The translations under genes and the position numbers were made by a program. From Bradyrhizobium erythrophlei (lineage in GTDB: Bacteria; Pseudomonadota; Alphaproteobacteria; Rhizobiales; Xanthobacteraceae), in assembly GCF_900129425.1 (NCBI RefSeq), contig NZ_LT670817.1, positions 2,356,001 to 2,420,000 of the forward strand: a stretch of DNA of 64,000 bases. The letters are read 5' to 3'. Positions 54,657 through 62,925 of this stretch are shown piece by piece. The notes under the pieces were generated by a model, which was not told the origin of the DNA, searched no databases, and saw only the letters and a program-made list of their open reading frames with translations. The first letter of the stretch is position 1; every line of letters starts with the position of its first letter.

Positions 54657-55262
54657 GTGCCTTCAGTTGTGAGCCTCAGGACATTCGCTAATTCATCAAG
54701 CGTTCCGATCGTCGTGTTTGTGGACATGCAGCAGGAATATCTGGCGAAGCCTCGCCTGCTCGCGATTTCCGAAATTGATCGCGCGCTGGATAATTGCCGA
54801 AAGGTACTGGATCATTCACGCCAGATCGGTTTGCCGGTGGCGTTCATTCGCATGCTCAATGAGTCGGCCTTTTTCAACCGCGCAACGCCGTTCGTCCGCT
54901 GGATCGAGGGTTTTGAACCGTTTCGCAATGAAATGGTATTCGAACGCTCCAGCCCATCGTGCTACTCGTGCGAGCCCTTTACCGCGCTGGTGAACCAAAG
55001 CCGGGGCGGCATCGTGCTCGCCGGATTTGCCGGCGAATCGGCCTGCCTGTCCACGCTGATCGATGCGTTCCACCGCGACCACAAGGTCGCCTATCTGTGC
55101 GACGCCTCAGCCAGTCACGCCCTCGACGACATCCCGGCCGACCAAGTCCATCGCGCCGTTTCGAAAATATGCGGACTTTATGGAGAGGTATATGAAACGA
55201 CGGACTGGATCGCCTCCACTTTGCCTCGCAAGCTCGGTAACGGAAAAAACGCTGGTGGCTAG
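54657..55262 (+). CDS. Isochorismatase-like cysteine hydrolase
   Basis: 201 residues from a GTG. PIVVFVDMQQEYLAKPRLL carries the catalytic Asp. LAGFAGESACLSTLIDAFHR carries the catalytic Cys, and VAYLCDASASHAL is the following strand. The third member, normally Lys in a VI.K..YSAF segment, appears as Arg (MVFERSSPSCYS). The reaction is hydrolysis of a carbon-nitrogen or ester bond by a thiol; nicotinamidase, N-carbamoyl and streptothricin-type substrates occur in the family. No signal peptide. The next small gene overlaps its end. Confidence 0.82.
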   Translation: MPSVVSLRTFANSSSVPIVVFVDMQQEYLAKPRLLAISEIDRALDNCRKVLDHSRQIGLPVAFIRMLNESAFFNRATPFVRWIEGFEPFRNEMVFERSSPSCYSCEPFTALVNQSRGGIVLAGFAGESACLSTLIDAFHRDHKVAYLCDASASHALDDIPADQVHRAVSKICGLYGEVYETTDWIASTLPRKLGNGKNAGG

Positions 55263-55518
55263 CCCAGAACAGCGATTGCAGTCGGTTCTCGCAACCCTCG
55301 AGCAGTGCCGGACGGTTCTAATCGACAGCGGTAACCGGGAGAGCGCGCAATTGTTGTCCGTGGCCGTTCTCGGGCTTCGGATGAAAATCAATCGCATTGG
55401 CGATTCGGAATTGAAGGCGCTGTGTGATGAGATGTTGGCGGACGACGACGAAAGCTCGCAAGAACCGCAATCGCGGCAAGGTCCGCACCGGCCTCCGCTG
55501 CTGAAGCTGGTCAAGTAG
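55255..55518 (+). CDS. Small hypothetical protein overlapping the hydrolase gene
   Basis: 87 residues from GTG 55255, overlapping the hydrolase stop by eight bases, which suggests translational coupling. The sequence is helical in the middle (EQRLQSVLATLEQCRTVLID, SAQLLSVAVLGLRMKINRIG) and ends with an acidic stretch and a PPLLKLVK tail. No family is recognised. The start could be earlier. The next 260 bases (55519-55780) hold only GC-rich non-coding DNA. Confidence 0.55.
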   Translation: MASPEQRLQSVLATLEQCRTVLIDSGNRESAQLLSVAVLGLRMKINRIGDSELKALCDEMLADDDESSQEPQSRQGPHRPPLLKLVK

Positions 55519-55780
55519 CAACGCAGGTCGCGAGCCCTCGGCGCGGCGGCGGTTCCGGCCCCGGGCCGCCGCCGATGCCGGATTGTTGATCGAGAAAATC
55601 CCCCGCCGTCGCCGAGAACGCGCCCCGGGGATGCGCGGCTGGCCGCGCTCCCGACGGCGGCGGGTCCGGCGGTCATTGCGCATTCCCGTGCATCCGTTAC
55701 ATGAGGCCGGATCAAACCTGGCGCTTTCCCGAACTCGGGTTCGGCCGGGCCAGCGAGCCCCATGCGATGGCGATGACTGC

Positions 55781-56515
55781 ATGATTCACGATGTCTCGAT
55801 CCCGGCGGCGCTGATTGCCGGCCTCGTCAGCTTTCTGTCGCCATGCGTGCTGCCGTTGGTGCCGCCGTATCTGATTTACCTGACCGGCGCGACCATCGAA
55901 CATGTCGCCAGCGACGAGACGGCATCGTCCTCGAGGCGCGCGGTGATGATATCGGCCGTGATGTTCGTGCTCGGCTTTTCCACCGTGTTCGTAGCGCTCG
56001 GCGCCAGCGCTTCCCTGATCGGAGGCCTGATCCGCGCCTGGTCGGCGCAGCTCTCTGTTGTCGCCGGCATCGTCATCATCGTGATGGGCCTGCACTTCCT
56101 CGGGCTGACACGGATCGGCTTGCTGATGCGCGAAGGCCGGTTGCCGATTCCAAAGCCGGTGGGCTTGTGGGGCGCCTATGTGATGGGCCTGGCGTTCGCG
56201 TTCGGCTGGACTCCCTGCATCGGCCCGATCCTGGCAGCAATCCTGTCGGTCGCCGCCGCCGAGGCGACGGTGACGAGGGGCGCGGGACTGCTCGCGGTCT
56301 ATTCCGCGGGGCTCGGGATACCGTTTCTGATCGCGGCTCTGATGGTCGAACAGTTCTCGTCGCTGTTCTCGCGGATGAAGCGGCATCTCGCCAATGTCGA
56401 GCGGGCGATGGGCGTGCTGATGATCATCACCGGCATCGGCTTTCTGACCGGCGCCGTATCATCCGTCAGCATCTGGTTGCTGGAGACGTTTCCAAGTCTG
56501 CAGAATTTCGGCTAG
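55781..56515 (+). CDS. ccdA: CcdA-family cytochrome c biogenesis membrane protein
   Basis: 244 residues from ATG 55781; the upstream open frame lacks family character. Six membrane helices. SFLSPCVLPLVPPYLIYLTG and FGWTPCIGPILAAILSVAA each contain the conserved cysteine in a Pro-Cys setting, the redox pair that passes electrons from cytoplasmic thioredoxin across the membrane to periplasmic thiol proteins for haem attachment. Length and topology match DsbD-beta/CcdA. The partner thioredoxin-like proteins are not in the window. Confidence 0.9.
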   Translation: MIHDVSIPAALIAGLVSFLSPCVLPLVPPYLIYLTGATIEHVASDETASSSRRAVMISAVMFVLGFSTVFVALGASASLIGGLIRAWSAQLSVVAGIVIIVMGLHFLGLTRIGLLMREGRLPIPKPVGLWGAYVMGLAFAFGWTPCIGPILAAILSVAAAEATVTRGAGLLAVYSAGLGIPFLIAALMVEQFSSLFSRMKRHLANVERAMGVLMIITGIGFLTGAVSSVSIWLLETFPSLQNFG

Positions 56516-56622
56516 AGCAAGATGGTTTTAGTTTGATTGGTGTGCTGTTCACCTCTGAGAGGTAAAGTTTCCGCTGCGTCGAAGCTCAATCTAACCTCAT
56601 CTCCTCACGCTTTAGACTCCGG

Positions 56623-58131
56623 CTAGCTTTTGTCTTCCAGCGAACAAGCCACCGTGTAAACCACGCCTCGAGGCAGAAAATCGACGGTGGCCTCGCCGCC
56701 GAGCTGATCGCGGGCGCTGCGTTCGATCAGCCGCGATCCAAACCCTCGCTGCACCGGGGCTGTGACGTGAGGGCCGCCAGCCTCGGCCCAGATCATCCGC
56801 AGTTTTGGCCCGGCGTTATCGGCGATGATTTCCCAGTCCAGCGCCACGGTGCCGGTGTCGTTCGACAGCGCCCCATACTTCGCGGCGTTGGTCGCGATCT
56901 CGTGCACGATCATCGACAGGACGACCGCAAGCCGCGGCGACAGCGGCACCTGCGGCCCGAACATCCGCACCCGCTCCGGGTTGTTGAGCAGATAGGGCTG
57001 CAGGACACGGTTGACCACGTCATGCAGTTCGGAGCCCTGCCACTTATCCTGGCTCAGCAGATTGTGCGCCTCCGCCAGCGCGCCGAGCCGGCCCTCGAAC
57101 TTTTCGCGTTCGGTCTTGCTCGCGCTGCGGAAAGTCTGCACCGCGATGGCCTGCAGGATGGCCAGCGTGTTCTTGACGCGGTGATTGAGCTCCTCGATCA
57201 GAAGGTTATGCAGCGTCTCGCCGCGGGCGATCGTGGTGGCCATCCGCACCGCAAAGGCAAGCCCGGTCAGCAGCAGGATGCCTCCGATGACGCTGGTGAT
57301 GGCGAGGTTGCGCCACAAGGGACCTACCAGCGAGCCTTCCGCGATACCGGCGGCCACGGTCCAGCCGGTGAGCGTGGACCGTGCGAATGTCGTGATCAGC
57401 GGCACGCCTTCGAGCGATACCGTTTGCAGGGTCGCTTCGGGCTTGCGGAACATCTCGGCATACAGCGTGGGCGATGCTTGCTTGCCGATGGTGTCCTGCG
57501 GATTCGGAACGCGCGCGAAACTGATGCCGTTGCCGTCGAAGATCGAGATCGTCCAGTCCTGGCTCGGGCGCTGCTTGTCGATGATGGCCTGGAAAATCTC
57601 GACCGGGGGACTGAAGGAGATGTCGTAAAGCACCTCGCCGTCGCGCAGCACCGGCACCTCGACGGTCACGATCAGTTGCTTCTTTGCCGCGCCGATGAAC
57701 AGATTGGAGTATTGCGGGCTTTTGGTCGCGAACACCTTCTCCACGATTTCGCGGTTGTTGCGCGGCGGCAGACTGGCGGTGTCCGGCGTGGCCGAGGAGA
57801 ACAATTGACGGCCGTTGCGATCCGCCACCAGCACCACGCCATCCCGGCCATATTGGTCGAGAAAGCCCGACGCCATGCGGCGAAAATTGTCGAAATCGCC
57901 CCCTTGCAGCGCGGTGGTCAGCGACAGCACCTGCAGCCCGCCCGTCATGCGCTGCATCTCGGCGTCGAGCACCAGGCGAATGCTGCGCGCGGTTTCGAGA
58001 ACGCGCTGTGAAGCGTCCTTGCGCTCCTGTTCGTAGTGGTTGAAGACGATGACGGTGGCAAAAATAATCAGCGGCAGCGTGGTTCCTGCGACGAGAAGAG
58101 CAAGACGCACTGGCAGTGAGGGTTTCGGCAC
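56623..58131 (-). CDS. HWE-family sensor histidine kinase
   Basis: 502 residues from a GTG. An N-terminal helix (LPVRLALLVAGTTLPLIIFA) and a second one near residue 275 bound a periplasmic double-CACHE-like sensor. The kinase part has the phospho-acceptor ELNHRVKNTLAILQAIAVQT, the N box HEIATNAAKYGALSND and the later RMIWAEAGGPHVTAPV with the Trp-x-Glu of the HWE class, then GFGSRLIERSARDQLGG. HWE kinases are typical of Rhizobiales and often feed the general stress response. No response regulator is adjacent. Confidence 0.88.
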   Translation of the reverse strand: MPKPSLPVRLALLVAGTTLPLIIFATVIVFNHYEQERKDASQRVLETARSIRLVLDAEMQRMTGGLQVLSLTTALQGGDFDNFRRMASGFLDQYGRDGVVLVADRNGRQLFSSATPDTASLPPRNNREIVEKVFATKSPQYSNLFIGAAKKQLIVTVEVPVLRDGEVLYDISFSPPVEIFQAIIDKQRPSQDWTISIFDGNGISFARVPNPQDTIGKQASPTLYAEMFRKPEATLQTVSLEGVPLITTFARSTLTGWTVAAGIAEGSLVGPLWRNLAITSVIGGILLLTGLAFAVRMATTIARGETLHNLLIEELNHRVKNTLAILQAIAVQTFRSASKTEREKFEGRLGALAEAHNLLSQDKWQGSELHDVVNRVLQPYLLNNPERVRMFGPQVPLSPRLAVVLSMIVHEIATNAAKYGALSNDTGTVALDWEIIADNAGPKLRMIWAEAGGPHVTAPVQRGFGSRLIERSARDQLGGEATVDFLPRGVVYTVACSLEDKS

Positions 58132-58206
58132 TCAGTTCCCGCTCGATGTATTTGGCGAAGTTGACGCCAAATCGCGGCGAGCATAGGAGAAGCGCCCGAC
58201 ATGCGC

Positions 58207-58274
58207 CAAGCAATTCGCGCCAGGGAATTAGAGCAAGCAATTTGCGCCCGGGAATCTGAGCAAGCGAATTTGCC
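58207..58274. repeat. 27-bp tandem repeat, 2.5 copies
   Basis: CAAGCAATTCGCGCCAGGGA... (58207-58233) is repeated with four changes at 58234-58260 and again for 14 bases to 58274. It lies upstream of the sensor kinase, between it and the serine hydrolase end, in otherwise empty DNA. Confidence 0.7.
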
Positions 58275-58340
58275 AGCCGATTTGGACCCGCAAGCCGGTT
58301 CCAGTCGCGCCGCCCGTGCAGTGCGGAAACGCGCGGTTCC

Positions 58341-59615
58341 CTAAAGATTGCTGTCGGTAATCCCGGCGTAAACCATGGTGCGCAACTCGCGCCGCAGGGG
58401 ATAGGCGCTCGACGGCAGCACCTGGGTCATGAAGATGGCGATCAGCTCTTCCGCGGGATCGATCCAGAACGATGTCGTGGCAGCACCGCCCCAGGCATAT
58501 TCGCCGGCACTGCCCGGAATCAGTGTCTGTGCCGGGCTCATCGTGACGGAGAAGCCGAGACCGAAGCCGATGCCGTTGTAGGTCGCCTCGGAGAACAGCG
58601 ATCGCGACATTTCCGGAAGGTCCCGCCCGCCGGGCAGATGATTGGACGTCATCAGCGCCAGCGTCTTCGGACCGATCAGCCTGACGCCGCCGAGTTCGCC
58701 GCCACCCAGCAGTGCGCGGCAGAAGGTGAGGTAATCGGCCGCGGTCGAACACAGGCCGCCGCCGCCGGAAATGAACGACGGCGCAGCCAGGAACGGGCTC
58801 TTGGTCGGGTCATCCTGCAGGGTCAGGCCGCCCTTGCGGTCGGCCGCATGGAACGTCATGCCGCCCTGCGGGTCGGCCGAGTAACAGGCCGCGAAGCGGT
58901 CGACCTTGCCGGGGGGCACGAAGAAATCGGTATCTTTCATGTCAAGCGGATCGAGGATGCGTTCCTTCAAAAACTGCTCGAACGGCTTGCCGCTGATCTT
59001 GCCGATGAGATAGCCGATCACGTCGGTGGAGACGGAATAATTCCAGGCCTCGCCGGGCGAAAATTCCAGCGGGATTTTGGCAAGCTCGTCGATCATCGAT
59101 TGCAGCGTTCCCGCCTTCACGACCTCGCCGATTTTCATTTCGCGGTAGGCGGCATCGACGTTGGAGCGCTGCTGGAAACCATAGGTCAGGCCGGAGGTAT
59201 GCCGCAGTAGATCGACGATTAGCATCGGCCGCGACGGCGGCCGGGTCAGAAACGCCGACGCCGTGCCGGCCTGGAAAACCCCGAGGTTCTTCCATTCCGG
59301 GATGTATTTGTGGACCGGCTCGTCCAGCGCCACGAGGCCTTCCTCGACCAGCATCATGAAGGCCACGCTGGTGATCGGCTTGGTCATCGAGTAGATACGA
59401 AAAATAGTGTCGTCTTTGACCGGCGCCTTGCGCTCGACGTCGGCAAAACCCTGCACCGCGCTGTGCACGATCTTGCCGCGCCGATAGACCAAAAGCTGCG
59501 TTCCCGGAAAGCGGCCGGCCTCGATGTAGCGGCGCTTCAGATGCGCCTCGATACGGTCGAAGGCGGCCTTGGACATCCCTGCGGATTCGGGGGAGGCGGG
59601 GGTCGGGGCTAACAT
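58341..59615 (-). CDS. Serine hydrolase, class C beta-lactamase family
   Basis: 424 residues from ATG 59615. The SxxK motif is IYSMTKPITSVAFMMLVEEG, the YxN-type second motif is WNYSVSTDVIGYLIGKISGK, and the third region is near SGEYAWGGAATTSFWIDP, with AWGGAA in place of KTG. No signal peptide is apparent, and the family includes many esterases and transacylases (EstB, LovD types) rather than lactamases. It is therefore better called a serine hydrolase than a resistance gene. The previous gene, the dioxygenase, is divergent. Confidence 0.87.
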   Translation of the reverse strand: MLAPTPASPESAGMSKAAFDRIEAHLKRRYIEAGRFPGTQLLVYRRGKIVHSAVQGFADVERKAPVKDDTIFRIYSMTKPITSVAFMMLVEEGLVALDEPVHKYIPEWKNLGVFQAGTASAFLTRPPSRPMLIVDLLRHTSGLTYGFQQRSNVDAAYREMKIGEVVKAGTLQSMIDELAKIPLEFSPGEAWNYSVSTDVIGYLIGKISGKPFEQFLKERILDPLDMKDTDFFVPPGKVDRFAACYSADPQGGMTFHAADRKGGLTLQDDPTKSPFLAAPSFISGGGGLCSTAADYLTFCRALLGGGELGGVRLIGPKTLALMTSNHLPGGRDLPEMSRSLFSEATYNGIGFGLGFSVTMSPAQTLIPGSAGEYAWGGAATTSFWIDPAEELIAIFMTQVLPSSAYPLRRELRTMVYAGITDSNL

Positions 59616-59755
59616 CGGGATCCATCTCCGGAGCTTTCGGGCTGTGCGTTGATAGCCGAAAAGTATGCCATGTTCCAATCACCACGCGCTTACCCTTGCC
59701 GGGTCGCTGGTGTAGGCTGACGCTCATAATCGCGTAACCCGCAGGGATAACAACC

Positions 59756-60667
59756 ATGCCCCAATTCAACGACACCGAACTGACCGCCGCCGTGATCGGC
59801 AGCTTCGAGGAGACCCCGGACCCGCGGGTCAAGTTCCTGATGGAAGAATTGGTGAAGTCGCTGCACGATTATGTCCGCAAGACCGATCTCACCTTCGACG
59901 AATGGGGCTACGCGATCGATTTTCTGACCCGAACCGGACAGAAATGTACCTCGAGCCGGCAGGAGTTCATCCTGCTGTCGGACGTGCTCGGGGTGTCCAT
60001 GCTGGTCGACGCCGTGAACCATCGCGAGCGCGAGGGCGCCACCGAGACCACGGTGCTCGGCCCGTTCTATGTCGGCGAACACAAGCCGATGCCGCACGGC
60101 GCGGATATTTCGCCTGACCTGGCGGGAGAACGGATGTTCGTGCAGAGCCGCGTCACCGATCTCGGCGGCAAACCGCTGGCCGGCGTGCCCGTGGATGTCT
60201 GGCACGCCGACGACGACGGCTATTACGATTCGCAAAAACCGGACTACGAGACCCGAGGTCCTTCATCGCGGGCGCGGTTTGTCACCGACGCCGATGGCCG
60301 TTTCTTCTTTCGCACCATCCTGCCGTGCAGTTATCCGATCCCGACCGACGGTCCGGTCGGCGAAATGATCCTGCAAACCCGGCGTCATCCGATGCGGCCG
60401 GCGCATGTGCATTTTCTCGTCGATGCCCCCGGCTACGAGCCGCTGATCACCCACGTCTTCATCGAGGGCGACAAGTATATCGATTCCGACGTCGTGTTCG
60501 GGGTCAAGAGCGACCTGATTTCGAAGATCGAGAAGCGCAGCGATGCCGTGATGCCCGACGGCAAACCAGCCGCGGCGCCGTGGCATTTGATGACCTATGA
60601 TTTTCGAATGAAGCCCGGCAAGGGAACCGCGCCGAAGCCGATGATGGCGGTCACCGAGGACGCCTGA
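59756..60667 (+). CDS. Intradiol ring-cleavage dioxygenase (hydroxyquinol 1,2-dioxygenase-like)
   Basis: 303 residues. The N-terminal helical cap domain (about 1-95) ends VLGVSMLVDAVNHREREGAT, then the beta domain has the non-haem Fe(III) ligands: Tyr in DDDGYYDSQ, Tyr in LPCSYPIPTDGPVG, and the His pair in RRHPMRPAHVHFLV. This set is complete. The cap and LGPFYVGEHKPMPHGADIS match the hydroxyquinol/catechol 1,2-dioxygenase branch. It cleaves the aromatic ring between the two hydroxyls to a muconate or maleylacetate. No maleylacetate reductase gene is next to it. Confidence 0.9.
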   Translation: MPQFNDTELTAAVIGSFEETPDPRVKFLMEELVKSLHDYVRKTDLTFDEWGYAIDFLTRTGQKCTSSRQEFILLSDVLGVSMLVDAVNHREREGATETTVLGPFYVGEHKPMPHGADISPDLAGERMFVQSRVTDLGGKPLAGVPVDVWHADDDGYYDSQKPDYETRGPSSRARFVTDADGRFFFRTILPCSYPIPTDGPVGEMILQTRRHPMRPAHVHFLVDAPGYEPLITHVFIEGDKYIDSDVVFGVKSDLISKIEKRSDAVMPDGKPAAAPWHLMTYDFRMKPGKGTAPKPMMAVTEDA

Positions 60668-60687
60668 AAATCCAAGTGGCTTAGCTT

Positions 60688-60720
60688 GCTCATTTGTTGT
60701 GCGACGCACAACAAATGAGC
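60688..60720. terminator. 15-bp perfect palindrome after the dioxygenase gene
   Basis: GCTCATTTGTTGTGC (60688-60702) and GCACAACAAATGAGC (60706-60720) are exact inverted copies around GAC. The stem ends 20 bases after the dioxygenase stop. It has no trailing T run, so it may be a terminator without a U tract, or a protein-binding site. It is in the spacer shared with the nitrate operon promoter. Confidence 0.5.
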
Positions 60721-60815
60721 GAATCGCAAATTTTGCGTGCGCATCGCCATCTCAGGCGACATTCGCTTGCCTCGATAACCAATTATAACATCAGCATTTT
60801 TCGCATCGCAGCGGC

Positions 60816-60986
60816 TTGGCACAAAGCTTGAATAGCTTGTGCCGACGCCATTGATGCCGTCCATCGAAACCAATCATCCGATTTGTGACCGCCAGACCGG
60901 GGCCTCCCCGGAACGCGCATCCATGCCTTCGAGCGCGATCTCCCCGATGAAAGCGGCAACGCCCGTTCAGAAAAGGAAATCTTTAA
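60816..60986 (+). promoter_or_regulatory. Candidate sigma-54-like promoter and leader of the nitrate operon
   Basis: TTGGCAC-AAAGC-TTGAA at 60816-60832 resembles the -24/-12 sigma-54 consensus (TTGGCAC-N5-TTGCA) with one mismatch at the -12 GC. GGCACAAAGCT and AGCTTGTGCC also form a near-perfect inverted repeat here. The leader of about 150 bases contains the hairpin CCGGGG-CCT-CCCCGG (60897-60911). Bradyrhizobium nitrate operons are known to be controlled by NtrC/RpoN and by NasT antitermination of a leader, which this layout would suit. No NasT site was proven. Confidence 0.4.
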
Positions 60987-62369
60987 ATGAGCCAGCAGAA
61001 CCCGACCTGGATTTCGGAATGGAAGCCAGAAGATGAGACGTTCTGGAACTCGACGGGCAAAGTCATCGCGCGGCGCAATCTGATCTGGTCGATCGTCGCG
61101 GAGCATATCGGATTTTCCGTCTGGCTGATCTGGAGCATCGTTGCGACCAAACTGCCGCAGGCCGGTTTCCACTACACGACCGACCAGTTGTTTCAGCTGG
61201 TGGCCATCCCCGGGCTGATCGGCTCGCTGATGCGATTTCCCTACACCTTTGCGGTAACGACTTTCGGTGGACGCAACTGGACCATCTTCAGCGCCTCGGT
61301 GCTTTTCATCCCGACCTTTGGCCTTGCCTATTTCGTCAGCGAGCCCGGTACCCCGTTCTGGCTGATGCTGCTGGTGGCTTCCACGGCAGGTCTCGGGGGC
61401 GGCAACTTCGCCTCGAGCATGGCCAATATCTCCTTCTTCTATCCCGACCGCATGAAGGGCTGGGCGCTCGGCCTGAACGCGGCCGGCGGCAATATCGGCG
61501 TCAGCAGCGTCCAGTTGCTCACGCCCATCCTGATGGGGGTCGGCCTTCTCAATCTCTACCAGGCGACACCGGTTGGGGGCGTCTACCTCCAGAACGCCGG
61601 ACTGATGTGGGTATTGCCGTTATGCGTCGCGATCTTCGGCGCGATTTTCTTCATGAACAACCTGACCTCGGCCAAGTCCTCGTTCAAGGACCAGCTCGCC
61701 ATCGTCGGGCGCAAGCACACCTGGATCATGGCCTTCATCTATATCGGGACGTTCGGCTCCTTCATCGGCTACTCGGCCGCGTTTCCGCTGCTGATCAAGA
61801 CGCAATTCCCGGCGGTTACCATCGCCATCGCGTTCCTCGGACCGCTGGTGGGCTCGCTCTCGCGTCCGCTCGGCGGCCTACTCGCCGACAAGGTCGGCGG
61901 CGCGATCGTGACGTTCTGGAATTTCATCGCGATGGGCGCGGCGACGATCGGCGTGCTGTACTTCGTCGGCGTCAAGGACTTCACCGGCTTCCTGGTGATG
62001 TTCCTGATCCTTTTCGTCACCACCGGCGTCGGCAACGGCTCGACCTACCGGATGATCCCGTCGATTTTCCGCGAGGAGAATCTGGCGAAGGCCAGGGGCA
62101 AGGGCGAAGCCGGCCGGGCACTCGCTTTGAAGGCAGCCAGCATCGAGAGCGGCGCCGCGCTCGGTTTCATCGGCGCGATCGGCGCCTGCGGCGGCTACTT
62201 GATCCCGAGCGGCTTCGGCAAGTCGATCGCCATCACCAGTGGTCCGCAGCTGGCGCTGGAAATCTATCTGGCGTTCTACGCGGTCTGCCTGGCGCTCACC
62301 TGGTGGCACTATTTGCGTCGCAGTCCGGCGGCCTCGGGTGCGACCAGCCTCGCCGAAGCGCGGGTGTGA
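60987..62369 (+). CDS. narK: NarK/NasA nitrate/nitrite transporter
   Basis: 460 residues with twelve membrane helices. The nitrate signature GLGGGNFASSMANISFFYPD is in helix 5 and the second, GVGNGSTYRMIPSIF, in helix 11. Arginines in LMRFPYTF and TYRMIPSIF fit the substrate-binding pair of NarK proteins. It exchanges or symports nitrate and nitrite across the inner membrane. The gene precedes a haemoglobin and a flavoprotein gene in the order seen in the B. diazoefficiens nitrate-assimilation operon, so export of nitrite or uptake of nitrate for assimilation is likely. AAGGAAA precedes the ATG. Confidence 0.92.
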   Translation: MSQQNPTWISEWKPEDETFWNSTGKVIARRNLIWSIVAEHIGFSVWLIWSIVATKLPQAGFHYTTDQLFQLVAIPGLIGSLMRFPYTFAVTTFGGRNWTIFSASVLFIPTFGLAYFVSEPGTPFWLMLLVASTAGLGGGNFASSMANISFFYPDRMKGWALGLNAAGGNIGVSSVQLLTPILMGVGLLNLYQATPVGGVYLQNAGLMWVLPLCVAIFGAIFFMNNLTSAKSSFKDQLAIVGRKHTWIMAFIYIGTFGSFIGYSAAFPLLIKTQFPAVTIAIAFLGPLVGSLSRPLGGLLADKVGGAIVTFWNFIAMGAATIGVLYFVGVKDFTGFLVMFLILFVTTGVGNGSTYRMIPSIFREENLAKARGKGEAGRALALKAASIESGAALGFIGAIGACGGYLIPSGFGKSIAITSGPQLALEIYLAFYAVCLALTWWHYLRRSPAASGATSLAEARV

Positions 62370-62385
62370 AGTGCTGCGCGCACTC

Positions 62386-62468
62386 GTCATCGCCGGGCTT
62401 AACCCGGCAATCCGTCGAATGCGCGAGACCTTTTAGGATGGATGCGCGGGTCAAGCCCGCGCATGACG
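62386..62468. repeat. GTCAT...ATGAC palindromic repeat within the nitrate operon
   Basis: GTCATCGCCGGGCTTAACCCGGC (62386 on) and GCGCGGGTCAAGCCCGCGCATGAC (to 62468) form a two-hairpin palindrome between narK and the globin gene. It belongs to the same broad class of Bradyrhizobium intergenic repeats as the other copies in this window. In the transcript it could alter the ratio of upstream to downstream message. Confidence 0.7.
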
Positions 62469-62487
62469 GAAGTAAACGGAGAGCACC

Positions 62488-62913
62488 ATGACAGCTGACC
62501 AAGTCAAACTCGTGCAAGAGAGCTTCGCCAAGGTCGCGCCGATTTCGGAAACCGCGGCGGTGCTGTTTTACGATCGCCTGTTCGAGATCGCGCCATCGGT
62601 AAGGGCGATGTTTCCAACTGACATGACCGAGCGGCACAAGAAGCTGATGGCGATGCTGGCCACTGTGGTCAGCGGGCTCGGCAATCTTAAATCCATCCTG
62701 CCGGCCGCGAGCGCGCTGGCGACGCGCCACGTCAGCTACGGTACGAAACCGGAGCACTATCCCGTGGCCGGAGCCGCATTGCTCTGGACCCTGGAAAAGG
62801 GACTTGGCGATGCCTGGACATCGGAAGTCGCTGGCGCATGGTCGGCGGCTTACGGCACGCTGTCCGGCTTCATGATTTCCGAAGCCTATGGCCGCCCTCA
62901 GGCCGCCGAGTAA
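62488..62913 (+). CDS. bjgb: Single-domain bacterial haemoglobin (Bjgb-like)
   Basis: 141 residues, the length of a single globin domain without a reductase. FYDRLFEIAPSVRAMFPTDM is helix A-C with the CD-corner Phe. The distal region is KLMAMLATVVSGLGNL. The proximal haem-ligand His lies in SALATRHVSYGTKPEHYPVA, and WSAAYGTLSGFMISEAY is the last helix. In B. diazoefficiens, Bjgb in the same gene position removes nitric oxide, with electrons from the neighbouring flavoprotein. GGAGAGC precedes the ATG. The stop is 12 bases before the flp start. Confidence 0.9.
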   Translation: MTADQVKLVQESFAKVAPISETAAVLFYDRLFEIAPSVRAMFPTDMTERHKKLMAMLATVVSGLGNLKSILPAASALATRHVSYGTKPEHYPVAGAALLWTLEKGLGDAWTSEVAGAWSAAYGTLSGFMISEAYGRPQAAE

Positions 62914-62925
62914 GGGACACACAAG

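Noticed and set aside
58341..59615. Beta-lactam resistance gene
   Set aside because: The family includes many esterases; there is no clear signal peptide, the third motif is AWGGAA rather than KTG, and there is no regulator of the AmpR type.
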